A stretch of 64,000 bases of DNA, taken from the NCBI GenBank assembly GCA_946555345.1, contig CAMNSS010000014.1, positions 1 to 64,000 on the forward strand, given 5' to 3'. Origin of the DNA: an uncultured Eubacterium sp. (GTDB taxonomy: Bacteria; Bacillota; Clostridia; Peptostreptococcales; Anaerovoracaceae). The translations under genes were made by a program, and so were the position numbers. Positions 7,990 through 16,382 of the stretch are shown here, in pieces (position 1 is the first letter of the stretch; every line of letters begins with the position of its first letter). Under the pieces are notes generated by a model, which did not search any database, had not been told where the DNA came from, and saw only the letters and a program-made list of their open reading frames with translations.

Positions 7990-9771
7990 ATGTCTGATAA
8001 AATCAATCCGACGACGTATTTTAGCGTTACGCCGGAACACGGCAAAGACAATACGTTATACAAACGCAATACCGTTGCAAAAAAATTGTTTGAATTTTTA
8101 TGCAAGGAATGGGATTTAACCACGGAAGAAATATCGCTTCGCACGGGCAGCGGCAATGTACTGTCTGCATTTCCCGCAAATACTGTAAACCCGCCTGTGC
8201 CAAGCGGACTTTCTTCCATGCCTATTCACGGGCAAAAGGACGCAGCGCCTTCCCCGGAATCCCCGGATTTTATCATCGCAGCTTCCTCACAAAGCCGCCG
8301 GATCGATGAGATCCACCGCCTTCGCAAAGCGTTCACGGAGCTTTTGTCCATCTTCGTTCATAACGAAACGGTCCGTGAACGAATCTTTGACGGGCTGGAT
8401 GCACTACAAACCTCCATCTGCATATACGACGAAAACGCCAATCTTATTTACGCCAATTTAGATTTTTGCAATTATGCGCACATTAAAGACAGGGATGCCG
8501 TTTACGGAAGGCACATCGATGAAGTGTTATCTGAGATTGGCATTAAATTTATTTCCACCAAAAAGAAACGCAAACAGATGAAAATCATGGATGTGCTGAA
8601 ATATGGAAACGCTGTCTTGGATTGGGAAGTCGAAGTCGTCTCTGCGGAAAACCCCAACGACTACCAACTGGCCTCGAACGATATGTACCCGTTCTTTGAT
8701 GGAGACGGCAATGTCAACGGCGCAATAGAAATTTCCCGCTCGCGCCATAAGCAAATCGCCCAGCTGCAAAATGCGCTAGGGCTTACCGCAGAGTATACCT
8801 TCGACGATATCCTCGGGGAAAGCAGGATCATGCTTGAAACGAAGAAACTCGCAATGACATTTGCCGCCACGCCGTACAACATCCTGATCTACGGGGAAAG
8901 CGGCGTGGGCAAGGAAATGTTCGCCCAGTCCATCCATAACTACAGCGACAGGAAAAACGCCCCATTCGTCGCCATCAACTGCGCCAGCATTCCGGCGGAA
9001 CTGATCGACAGCGAATTATTTGGTTATGAAAGCGGCGCTTTTACCGGCGCATCAAAAAAAGGGCAAGTGGGAAAATTCGAGCTGGCAAACGGCGGAACGC
9101 TGTTTTTGGATGAGGTGGCCGAGCTGCCGCTGCATTTCCAGACGAAACTTCTCCGTACCCTGGAAACAAACCAGATCACCAGGATTGGCAGCTCGAAAAC
9201 CATTTCGGTAGATGTCAGGATACTGGCCGCAACCAACCAGTCCCTTGAGAAGATGATCAAGGACGGCCTTTTCCGAAACGACCTCTACTACAGGCTCATG
9301 ATCCTCAACATCGAAATCCCGCCGCTCCGGAACCATCCGGAAGATATCATTTCTTACGGGGAATTTTTCCTGCGGCAGGCGGCCGAAAAAAGCGGTCTTG
9401 CACAAAAAGAGCTGGATGAACCTGCGAAAGCGCTGCTGTCGCAATACGACTGGCCGGGAAATATCCGGGAGCTGCGCAACGTAATGAACCGGGCCAACAT
9501 ATGCACTGCCGCGCCGCTGATCACGCGGGAAAACCTGCAAGCGTCGTTGTACCCGGAATCCTATGCCCTTCATGCTCTGACATCAGAAAAACCACCCGAA
9601 GCCAGGATACGTGAAAAAAGGGATGCGGTGGATCGTTCCCATGCGGAACTGATTTCCGAATCCCTTTCCATTTCCGGCGGCAATAAGGTGAAGGCGGCCG
9701 AACTTCTTGGCGTATCGAGAAAGACATTTTACCGTATGCTGGAAAAATACAAGGCTTTTCTCACGAAATAA
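7990..9771 (+). CDS. Sigma54-dependent transcriptional activator (PAS, AAA+, Fis-type HTH)
   Basis: Enhancer-binding protein of 593 residues. Roughly residues 1-135 form a variable N-terminus, 140-260 a PAS-like sensor, 275-500 the AAA+ domain and 550-590 a Fis-type helix-turn-helix (GGNKVKAAELLGVSRKTFYR). The AAA+ part has Walker A GESGVGKE, the sigma54-contacting loop GAFTGA, Walker B GGTLFLDEV and an arginine-finger region FRNDLYYRL. An intact GAFTGA means it should work with sigma54. It likely senses a metabolite through PAS and activates the divergent transporter/radical-enzyme operon, consistent with the element at 6407-6423. The ribosome site (GGGATAG) is weak. Confidence 0.95.
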   Translation: MSDKINPTTYFSVTPEHGKDNTLYKRNTVAKKLFEFLCKEWDLTTEEISLRTGSGNVLSAFPANTVNPPVPSGLSSMPIHGQKDAAPSPESPDFIIAASSQSRRIDEIHRLRKAFTELLSIFVHNETVRERIFDGLDALQTSICIYDENANLIYANLDFCNYAHIKDRDAVYGRHIDEVLSEIGIKFISTKKKRKQMKIMDVLKYGNAVLDWEVEVVSAENPNDYQLASNDMYPFFDGDGNVNGAIEISRSRHKQIAQLQNALGLTAEYTFDDILGESRIMLETKKLAMTFAATPYNILIYGESGVGKEMFAQSIHNYSDRKNAPFVAINCASIPAELIDSELFGYESGAFTGASKKGQVGKFELANGGTLFLDEVAELPLHFQTKLLRTLETNQITRIGSSKTISVDVRILAATNQSLEKMIKDGLFRNDLYYRLMILNIEIPPLRNHPEDIISYGEFFLRQAAEKSGLAQKELDEPAKALLSQYDWPGNIRELRNVMNRANICTAAPLITRENLQASLYPESYALHALTSEKPPEARIREKRDAVDRSHAELISESLSISGGNKVKAAELLGVSRKTFYRMLEKYKAFLTK

Positions 9772-10092
9772 AAGCGAGCGGGAGTTGGAACAGGAGCGCA
9801 AGAGGAATGGCGGCGCCAGGATGGCAGGCCGGCACAGGAAAAAAGCCATTATGGCGAAAAGGCGGTTTCCGCATAGCAACCAATATGGACGCAAGAACCA
9901 GCCGCTTGCAGCACAACCCCCGCCACCATCGCAACGAAAGCACAAGCGGCACAGGCAGGACTGCGCTTACCAAGGCCGCTGGCTAAGCGGCCGTCAAAAC
10001 ACAACTGCGCTATGCTGCGCCCCATAATCAGTGAAGCGGTAAAAACGCCGCCTCTGCACACCAGCCAATGCAGCTGCACATCCTGCGCCCCG
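9772..10092. other. Gene-free stretch
   Basis: About 320 bp between the activator and the convergent MerR gene. I find no open frame with a ribosome site and no convincing terminator; frames present lack any recognisable protein signature. Confidence 0.6.
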
Positions 10093-10536
10093 CTAGCCCT
10101 CGTGCGCAAGATCGTACAATTTCTGGATATCGTCCGGCAGCTTGTCCGGCAGAAGCCTCTTGACGGGTTCTTCATCGCCGTTGCGGATCGCCTGTTCGTA
10201 ATACCAGCACTTGTACTCCAGCATTGCGTGTGTTTTCTCCAGGCTGCGCATTTCCTCTTCCAGCGCGCGCTTTTGTTCTTCCAAGAGATGCTTTCGCTCT
10301 ACATAAGTTTCCTTCCCCTGCGCCCGCAACGCCATAAATTGCTTGATTTCCTGGATGGACCAGCCGGATTTTTTCAGGCACTCGATCACGCGGATGTTTT
10401 CAATCTCTTCCTCGCCGAATTTGCGAATGCCGGAGACTCGTTCGATCCCCGGGAAGAGACCTTCCTTATCGTAATAACGGAGCGTGGATACCGGCAAATC
10501 CGACAGCTTGGAAACCTGGCCAATGGTATACATCAT
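10093..10536 (-). CDS. MerR-family transcriptional regulator
   Basis: A 147-residue regulator. The N-terminal winged HTH MMYTIGQVSKLSDLPVSTLR, then YYDKEGLFPGIER and the second helix pair (IRVIECLKKSGWSIQEIKQF), is classic MerR; a long coiled-coil dimer helix runs from about residue 75 to 115. No paired cysteines typical of metal sensors are seen, so an AdhR-like electrophile or small-molecule sensor is more likely. ATG at 10536 is chosen because AAGGAG lies 4 bp before it; an in-frame codon 18 bp upstream lacks such a site. It faces away from the alcohol dehydrogenase gene and probably controls the shared intergenic region. Confidence 0.92.
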   Translation of the reverse strand: MMYTIGQVSKLSDLPVSTLRYYDKEGLFPGIERVSGIRKFGEEEIENIRVIECLKKSGWSIQEIKQFMALRAQGKETYVERKHLLEEQKRALEEEMRSLEKTHAMLEYKCWYYEQAIRNGDEEPVKRLLPDKLPDDIQKLYDLAHEG

Positions 10537-10578
10537 GTTTCTCCTTTTGCACAAAATAAATTTTTTATCAAATAATGC

Positions 10579-10609
10579 TTGACCTAAAGTTAGGTTTAAG
10601 TATTATACT
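10579..10609 (+). promoter_or_regulatory. MerR-type operator-promoter, 19-bp spacer
   Basis: TTGACC, a 19-bp spacer and TATACT. The overlong spacer is the mark of MerR-activated promoters. A perfect dyad ACCTAA-AG-TTAGGT (10582-10595) starts inside the -35 and fills the spacer's upstream half, where MerR dimers bind. It would drive the dehydrogenase at 10668. Confidence 0.8.
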
Positions 10610-10667
10610 AGCCATGTTAACAGAAAATAGAAAATAAAACAACTGTAATGAAGGAGGTAAATTCATC

Positions 10668-11846
10668 ATGTTAGGTAATTTCTCTTATTGTAACCCGACA
10701 AAGCTGTATTTCGGAAAGGACGCGATAGATGCGCTGCCTGCGGAGCTGGCGAAATACGGCGACAACGTCGCATTCTGCTACGGAGGCGGCTCGATCAAGA
10801 AAAATGGCGTTTACGACGCCATCACCAAAGCATTGCGCGAGCAGAATAAAAACGTAATTGAAATATCCGGCATCATGCCAAACCCGACGCTCGATAAGCT
10901 GTATGAAGGAATCGAAGCCTGCCGCGCGCATGAAACGGATTTCATCCTTGCCGCAGGCGGCGGCTCTGTATGCGACTATGCGAAAGTGATTTCCGTATCC
11001 ATACATTGCAGTGAAGATCCGTGGGATAAATACTTCGTCCGCTTTGAAGAGCCGGACTGCGATCTTGTCCCGGTCGGATGCGTCCTCACCATGGTCGGGA
11101 CAGGCTCTGAAATGAATTCCAGCGCAGTCATCACGAACACGAAGGAAAAATTAAAGATGGGCCATGTCTTCGTCGATGAAAACATCATGCCGAAATTTTC
11201 CATTTTGAATCCCGAATACACCCTCACCCTGCCGCATTACCAAATGGTATCGGGCATCTACGATATATTCAGCCATATCTGCGAGCAGTATTTCTCCGGG
11301 GAAGACGACAATACGACCGACTACATCTGTGAAGGGCTTATGCGCTCCCTCATACACGCCAGCCGCATCGCCAACAAGGACAGCCAGGATTACGAAGCCA
11401 GGAGCAACATCATGTGGACGGCCACCTGGGCGTTGAACACGCTGTTAAAGAAGGGCAAGGACACGGACTGGATGGTCCACTCGCTGGGACAGTCGGCAGG
11501 CGCTATCACAAACGCCGCACATGGAATGACGTTATCGGCAGTATCCATGCCGTATTACAGATACATCATGGAAGACGGGCTGCATAAATTCGTCCGCTTT
11601 GCAAAAGCCGTATGGGACGTAAACGGAGAAGGAAAAACGGAAAAAGAAATCGCAGCAGAAGGACTGGCCGCCATGGAACGCTGGATGAACGAGCTGGGGC
11701 TGGTGATGAACTTATCGGAGCTTGGTGCAACCCCGGACATGATCGACGATATGGTAAAGGGCACGCGCGTGCGCGGCAGCTACCGCATCCTCACCGCCGA
11801 TGAAATCCGGAAAATCTTTGAAACCAGCATGACATACACATCGTAA
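10668..11846 (+). CDS. Iron-containing alcohol dehydrogenase (first of two)
   Basis: NAD(P)-dependent group III alcohol dehydrogenase of 392 residues, BdhA/YqhD-like. The nucleotide-binding GGGS motif is present twice (CYGGGSIKK and AAGGGSVCDYAK). Metal ligands are visible as YDIFSH (Asp and His four apart), a later WMVHSLGQ His and AAHGMTLS His. Start ATG follows GAAGGAGGTAAATTCATC. It lies just downstream of the MerR-type promoter, so expression is probably induced by aldehydes or a similar signal. Reduces an aldehyde or ketone; substrate unknown. Confidence 0.93.
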   Translation: MLGNFSYCNPTKLYFGKDAIDALPAELAKYGDNVAFCYGGGSIKKNGVYDAITKALREQNKNVIEISGIMPNPTLDKLYEGIEACRAHETDFILAAGGGSVCDYAKVISVSIHCSEDPWDKYFVRFEEPDCDLVPVGCVLTMVGTGSEMNSSAVITNTKEKLKMGHVFVDENIMPKFSILNPEYTLTLPHYQMVSGIYDIFSHICEQYFSGEDDNTTDYICEGLMRSLIHASRIANKDSQDYEARSNIMWTATWALNTLLKKGKDTDWMVHSLGQSAGAITNAAHGMTLSAVSMPYYRYIMEDGLHKFVRFAKAVWDVNGEGKTEKEIAAEGLAAMERWMNELGLVMNLSELGATPDMIDDMVKGTRVRGSYRILTADEIRKIFETSMTYTS

Positions 11847-12057
11847 CGCATACAGACATTTGCGGCAAACCGCCCCGCACATATATCATAGCTGTATTTG
11901 GCAGATATCACACGACGTACCATTCACGCCATGACCGCATTCGGCGCACGCTACAACATTCACACAACATATGCATCGTGGCTTCGTATCCACCATCTGC
12001 CTCATGCTATTTGCCGGGCAAAACCGTTTCACCAATTTTTTACCTGGAGGTACACAC

Positions 12058-13236
12058 ATGGAAAATTTCACGCTTTACACACCGACGAAGGTCGTTTTTG
12101 GAAAAGACAGGGAAGCAGAGCTCGGCTCTTTGCTGCGCGAAGAAAAGTGCGGCAAAGTCCTGATTCACTACGGCTCCGGCAGCATCATCCGCTCGGGACT
12201 TCTTGCCAAGGTAGAAGGAATTTTAGAAAAAGAGGGCTTTGATTACGTCAAGCTCGGCGGCGCCGTTCCCAACCCGCGCCTGTCGCTGGTATACGAAGGA
12301 ATCGAGCTTTGCAAAAAAGAAGGTGTCGATTTTATCCTCGCCGTCGGAGGCGGAAGCGCCATCGACTCGGCGAAAGCCATTGCCTACGGCGCTGCAAATG
12401 AAGGCGATGTCTGGGACTTTTACACGGGAAAACGAACGCCAGACGCTTGCCTGCCGCTGGGCGTCATCCTGACCATTGCCGCTACAGGAAGCGAAACGGG
12501 CAAATCATCCGTCATCACCAAGGATGAAGGGATGATAAAAATCGGCTATAACAACAACCTCAGCCGCCCGAAATTCGCCATCATGAATCCCGAACTGACA
12601 TACACGCTGCCGCCATACCAGACCGCCAGCGGATGCGTCGATATCATGATGCACACGATGGAACGATATTTCAATCAAAGCGATAACATGGAGCTTACCG
12701 ACTCTTTCGCAGAAGCGCTGGTCCGCACCGTCATGAAGCACGCAAAAATCCTGATGGATGAACCGCATCGTTATGAATCCCGCGCGGAGGTTATGTGGGC
12801 CGGGAGCTTATCGCACAACGATCTCATGGGATGCGGAACGGACGGCGGCGACTGGGCTTGCCATAAGCTGGAGCATGAGCTGGGCGGCTTGTATGATGTA
12901 GCGCACGGCGCAGGGCTTGCCGCAATCTGGGCGACCTGGGCGAGATATGTCTATGAAAACAGGGTCGAACGGTTCGAACAGTTTGCCGTCAATGTCATGG
13001 GCGTGGCCGGGGATTCGCCAAAGGATACGGCGTTAAAGGGAATCGCAGCCCTGGAAGACTATTTCAAATCCCTCAATATGCCTGTATCGATTACGGAGCT
13101 TGTCGGTCATGCGCCTTCTGATGAAGATATCGAAACCATGGCGGAAAAATGCAGGATCGTATCCAACAATTCCGCTGGCGTGATCAAGAAATTGAACAAA
13201 GATGACTTTATCCAGATTTATAAGCTGGCATTGTAG
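12058..13236 (+). CDS. Iron-containing alcohol dehydrogenase (second of two)
   Basis: A paralogue of the preceding gene with the same length (392 residues). It shows HYGSGSI and AVGGGSAIDSAKA cofactor motifs, VDIMMH for the first two metal ligands, then WACHKLEHELGG and VAHGAGLAA for the remaining histidines. The ATG at 12058 is chosen because CTGGAGG stands 8 bp before it; longer in-frame starts from 11971 have no ribosome site. The 211-bp gap from the first copy has no obvious terminator, so read-through from the MerR promoter is possible. Substrate unknown. Confidence 0.93.
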   Translation: MENFTLYTPTKVVFGKDREAELGSLLREEKCGKVLIHYGSGSIIRSGLLAKVEGILEKEGFDYVKLGGAVPNPRLSLVYEGIELCKKEGVDFILAVGGGSAIDSAKAIAYGAANEGDVWDFYTGKRTPDACLPLGVILTIAATGSETGKSSVITKDEGMIKIGYNNNLSRPKFAIMNPELTYTLPPYQTASGCVDIMMHTMERYFNQSDNMELTDSFAEALVRTVMKHAKILMDEPHRYESRAEVMWAGSLSHNDLMGCGTDGGDWACHKLEHELGGLYDVAHGAGLAAIWATWARYVYENRVERFEQFAVNVMGVAGDSPKDTALKGIAALEDYFKSLNMPVSITELVGHAPSDEDIETMAEKCRIVSNNSAGVIKKLNKDDFIQIYKLAL

Positions 13237-13530
13237 CTGGGCTTGAAGGCAGATAGGGAGGTGAACGGTGCGAGCCACTTGCGGCGCAGCCTGCCGGAAG
13301 AAGTGCGCTGGGCGAGCCATACGAGCCAGAAAAAGCTGTTTCCCAACCAAAACCGCCTTTACCAGCGCAGGCAGGGCTGCACTGGGCGGCAAGCCGAACA
13401 GAAATGCGCTAGGCGATGAATGATCTGCCGAATGAAACGAAATAGGCGGCAAGCGGCTACGCTTTTGCAGAATAGGCAGACAGCATAAAGTTGGTTGAAT
13501 GAAACCTCCCGGCAATTGGAAAATTCTTCT

Positions 13531-13575
13531 AAACTCTGTATGAATGGGAATTTCCACCTCATTTATACAGAGTTT
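13531..13575. repeat. 45-bp inverted repeat, copy 1
   Basis: Arms AAACTCTGTAT and ATACAGAGTTT (11 bp, perfect) with a 23-nt loop that is itself partly self-complementary (GGAA/TTCC, AATG/CATT). A T-run follows the right arm, so it could terminate plus-strand transcription. It has the same arm and loop length as copy 2. Confidence 0.75.
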
Positions 13576-13749
13576 TTTCCTGCCGCTCGACGATTTTCCC
13601 TTCCACAAACGAAAAAACTGTCCCTCCTGGGCAAGTTTTTAAAAATCATCAGCAACTAAATACAATTATTTCTCGCTATACAGCAAACAAATGCGAAATT
13701 TTTCACTGGCTATTGTTCAAGCATCAACCGAACAACCTTGCCCATTCAA

Positions 13750-13794
13750 AAACGCTGTATTTTTGCAGCAAAAATAGCCAAATATACAGCGTTT
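13750..13794. repeat. 45-bp inverted repeat, copy 2
   Basis: Arms AAACGCTGTAT and ATACAGCGTTT (11 bp, perfect), loop 23 nt. It differs from copy 1 by one base in each arm, and the change is compensatory (T:A to G:C). The inner sequence can form a second hairpin, TATTTTTGC-A-GCAAAAATA. Confidence 0.75.
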
Positions 13795-14021
13795 GTACGT
13801 TCCGCTTCTACCATCATATAGCCTTCGCCCGCAATGCGGCGCTTCCGCCGATGCACCTGCCAGCTTGACCCGCATAATTTGCAAACCATCCAGTCCGCAC
13901 TGCCAAGCCCGCCCAAGCCGCACATCCTAATCACCCGCAACGTCCCGCCCTGGTCACTTTCCGCCGCCCCGCACCGCCAGCCAGCTCCCCTATACTAGCC
14001 CGACCCTGATTCTATAAGCCC

Positions 14022-14891
14022 CTACACCGCCTTCCACATCATGATCCGGTCGATGAACTTACATTCCAGTTCTTTTTCGTCCTCCAGATACGCCAGATAG
14101 CTCTTAATGGTAGAAGACAGCAACGCATGGTTTGCGACGTTTACCCGCATCCCCAGCTTCCCATACATTCCCTGCAAAATCCGGTCGAGCGAAACAAAAT
14201 CCTGGCAGATATCCTTGAGATCCGCCAGCAAGCCTGCTACATTTTCGATATTGCGGTCCGCCGTCTCGGCGATATCCTCCTCGGCAATCCCATGGGCGGG
14301 GATAAACAAGCCGCCTTCCAAGGTCTTAATATACGTGAGCGTTTCAACGTACTTCCCTACGTCGCACAAATACCCGAACCTGTGGTTCTGTATGTAATCG
14401 CAGCTCAAATACGAATCCGCCAAGAACCAGATCCCATCGCTGGTCTTCACGCCGATCATCCCAAACGTATGCCCAGGAAGGGGCGTCCAGGCAATGCCCG
14501 CCAAACTGTTTTCTTCGATCGACCGAAAGCCGATTTTTCCAGGGTGTGCAAAGATGCGCCGCAGCTTGCCCGCCGGTTTTCCGCCGTTCATGTACGAGGC
14601 CTCCAAATCTGCATAATGCGCGAATGCCATGTCAAACTCCGTGCAATAAGCAGGAATCCCGTATTTTTGCATCAGGTACGCGTTTCCCCCCAGGTGGTCG
14701 ATATGGGTGTGGGTGTTGATAATATAGTCGATTTTCCAGCCCCGCCCGCTGATGATTTCGTCGATTTTTTCCCCGTCTCCCGCTGATCCCGTATCGATCA
14801 GGCAAACGCTGTCTTCCCCTGTCTTAAATACGCCGATATTCGTTCTGCCGGGGATATAATAAGTTTTCCCGCCGGCCTGTTTCAGTTCCAT
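14022..14891 (-). CDS. Metallo-beta-lactamase-fold hydrolase
   Basis: A 289-residue MBL-fold protein. The dinuclear metal motif reads THTHIDHLGG, followed by the later PLPGHTFG histidine, a metal-bridging Asp (FLADSYL) and IPAHG. Such hydrolases include glyoxalase II-like thioesterases and many uncharacterised members. The start is uncertain: AAGGAG precedes GTG (14897) by 6 bp and ATG (14891) by 12 bp; the ATG is given because the family begins MELKQ-like. The longer frame to 14951 has no ribosome site. The gene stands alone, so its substrate is unknown. Confidence 0.85.
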   Translation of the reverse strand: MELKQAGGKTYYIPGRTNIGVFKTGEDSVCLIDTGSAGDGEKIDEIISGRGWKIDYIINTHTHIDHLGGNAYLMQKYGIPAYCTEFDMAFAHYADLEASYMNGGKPAGKLRRIFAHPGKIGFRSIEENSLAGIAWTPLPGHTFGMIGVKTSDGIWFLADSYLSCDYIQNHRFGYLCDVGKYVETLTYIKTLEGGLFIPAHGIAEEDIAETADRNIENVAGLLADLKDICQDFVSLDRILQGMYGKLGMRVNVANHALLSSTIKSYLAYLEDEKELECKFIDRIMMWKAV

Positions 14892-15127
14892 GTTCACGCA
14901 CATCTCCTTATTGCAATCAATTGCCTTTAACTGTTGCTGTGTTTCTTGCACGATCTATTGCAGCATCGGATTGCCGCAGCGCCATACCATGCAAAACGCA
15001 GTGCCGCGCGATGCTGTCATGATACAAAAAACGTTGCACTTCCGCATCGCCGCTGCATCACCATAGGATGCAAAGCGCTGAATTTTCATACAGGGTACAA
15101 ACGCTTTCCATCGTGCATTCCGAATCG

Positions 15128-15922
15128 CTACATCTTCGCAGCCTTATCCATGCAGGCGCACATCCCCTCGATCAAAGCGCTGCGAAAGCCTCTCTCCTCC
15201 AAAACCTTCACGGCCTCTATCGTCGTCCCGCGCGGGGAACATACCATGTCCTTTAAATCAGCAGGATGCCGCCCGGTCTCCAAGACCATCTTCGCGCTTC
15301 CAGCGACCGCCTGCGCAGCAAATTCGTACGCTTGCGCCCTTTGCATACCGCCCATCACGGCAGCATCCGCCATCGCCTCGATCATCATGAAGACATACGC
15401 CGGAGAGCTTCCCGACACCGCCGTCACCGTGTCCATCAAATCTTCCTGCACGATTTCATACTTGCCGATTCCGCTGAAAATTTTCTTCACGGATTCCAGT
15501 TCCGCATCCGTCACATAGGCGTTCGTGCAAAGGGCAGTCATGCCTTCGCCCACCTGTGCCGGGGTGTTCGGCATTGCCCTGACGATCTTCACGTGCTTTG
15601 CAAATTCTTCCCGCAGCCATTTCAGCGTCTTGCCCGGCGCTATGGTGATGATGATCTGTTCTTCGGTAACGAAGTCGCGGATGTTGCCGATCACATCCTC
15701 GTAGTATTGCGGCTTTACGGACAGAACGAGCAAGTCCACTTGTTTTGCCAGCTCCGCATCGGAATCCACGATATTGATATTGTATTTCTGGTGCGCCCGC
15801 TGCGCCGCCTCCTTTGACAAATCCATGCCGTATATATCCGTATCGGCGTATATGCCGTTTTTCAAAATGCCGCCGATGATTGCCGACGCCATATTGCCGC
15901 ATCCGATAAATCCTATTTTCAT
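15128..15922 (-). CDS. proC: Pyrroline-5-carboxylate reductase
   Basis: Converts 1-pyrroline-5-carboxylate to L-proline with NAD(P)H. 264 residues, normal length. The Rossmann start MKIGFIGCGNMASAIIGG, then VLSVKPQYYEDV, RAMPNTPAQVGEGMTAL and the dimer-domain signature TAVSGSSPAYVFMMIEAMADAAV are all present. Start ATG follows AAAGGAGAAAAC. It would both make proline and recycle pyrroline-5-carboxylate if the radical enzymes at the left edge dehydrate hydroxyproline, the arrangement known for HypD pathways. Confidence 0.97.
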   Translation of the reverse strand: MKIGFIGCGNMASAIIGGILKNGIYADTDIYGMDLSKEAAQRAHQKYNINIVDSDAELAKQVDLLVLSVKPQYYEDVIGNIRDFVTEEQIIITIAPGKTLKWLREEFAKHVKIVRAMPNTPAQVGEGMTALCTNAYVTDAELESVKKIFSGIGKYEIVQEDLMDTVTAVSGSSPAYVFMMIEAMADAAVMGGMQRAQAYEFAAQAVAGSAKMVLETGRHPADLKDMVCSPRGTTIEAVKVLEERGFRSALIEGMCACMDKAAKM

Positions 15923-16382
15923 GTTTTCTCCTTTCGCTGTTTCTGCTTGTTTTTTACGGTATTTTCTTTCGCCGCATTCTCTTTATGCGGACTGCCTTTT
16001 CCTTTGTTTCAGCTTCTTTATTGGTCGCCTATTCTTTCATTGCGCTTTTTATGCGGACCGCCCTTTTTTGCGGATTCGTTTTTGCCGTCCTCGCTTCCAG
16101 CTTTGCTTGAACCCGTTTTTCACGGTTTCATTTTCTCCGGTGCCGTCTTGCCTTTTCCGTTTGCTTGCTTTTTTTATTATCTCGTATTCCGATGATTTTT
16201 CTTATGTTGTTCTTTTATATACTTTTGCTTGCGCTAGCCTTTCTGGCATTGCTTTTCCTCCCCCTGCGCTTTTTTATACTGCGTTTTGCGTCCCCTTGCT
16301 TTCGCTGCGTCCTCTTATATTATGCATCTTTTCTTCCACTACACTTCATCATATTGCCTGCGCCGTCTTTCGCCGCATCCCC
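15923..16382. other. Pyrimidine-rich gap with degenerate repeats
   Basis: About 460 bp in which the plus strand is strikingly rich in T and C, so minus-strand transcripts would be purine-rich. The phrase TTTATGCGGAC[T/C]GCC occurs at about 15982 and again about 67 bp later. I see no gene: long frames here consist mostly of Phe, Leu, Pro and Ser codons with no ribosome site. Confidence 0.55.

Larger units (their letters stand above)
13237..14021. other. Gene-free stretch with two palindromes
   Basis: About 785 bp without a supportable gene between the second dehydrogenase and the convergent hydrolase. It contains the paired 45-bp inverted repeats listed separately. Confidence 0.6.
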
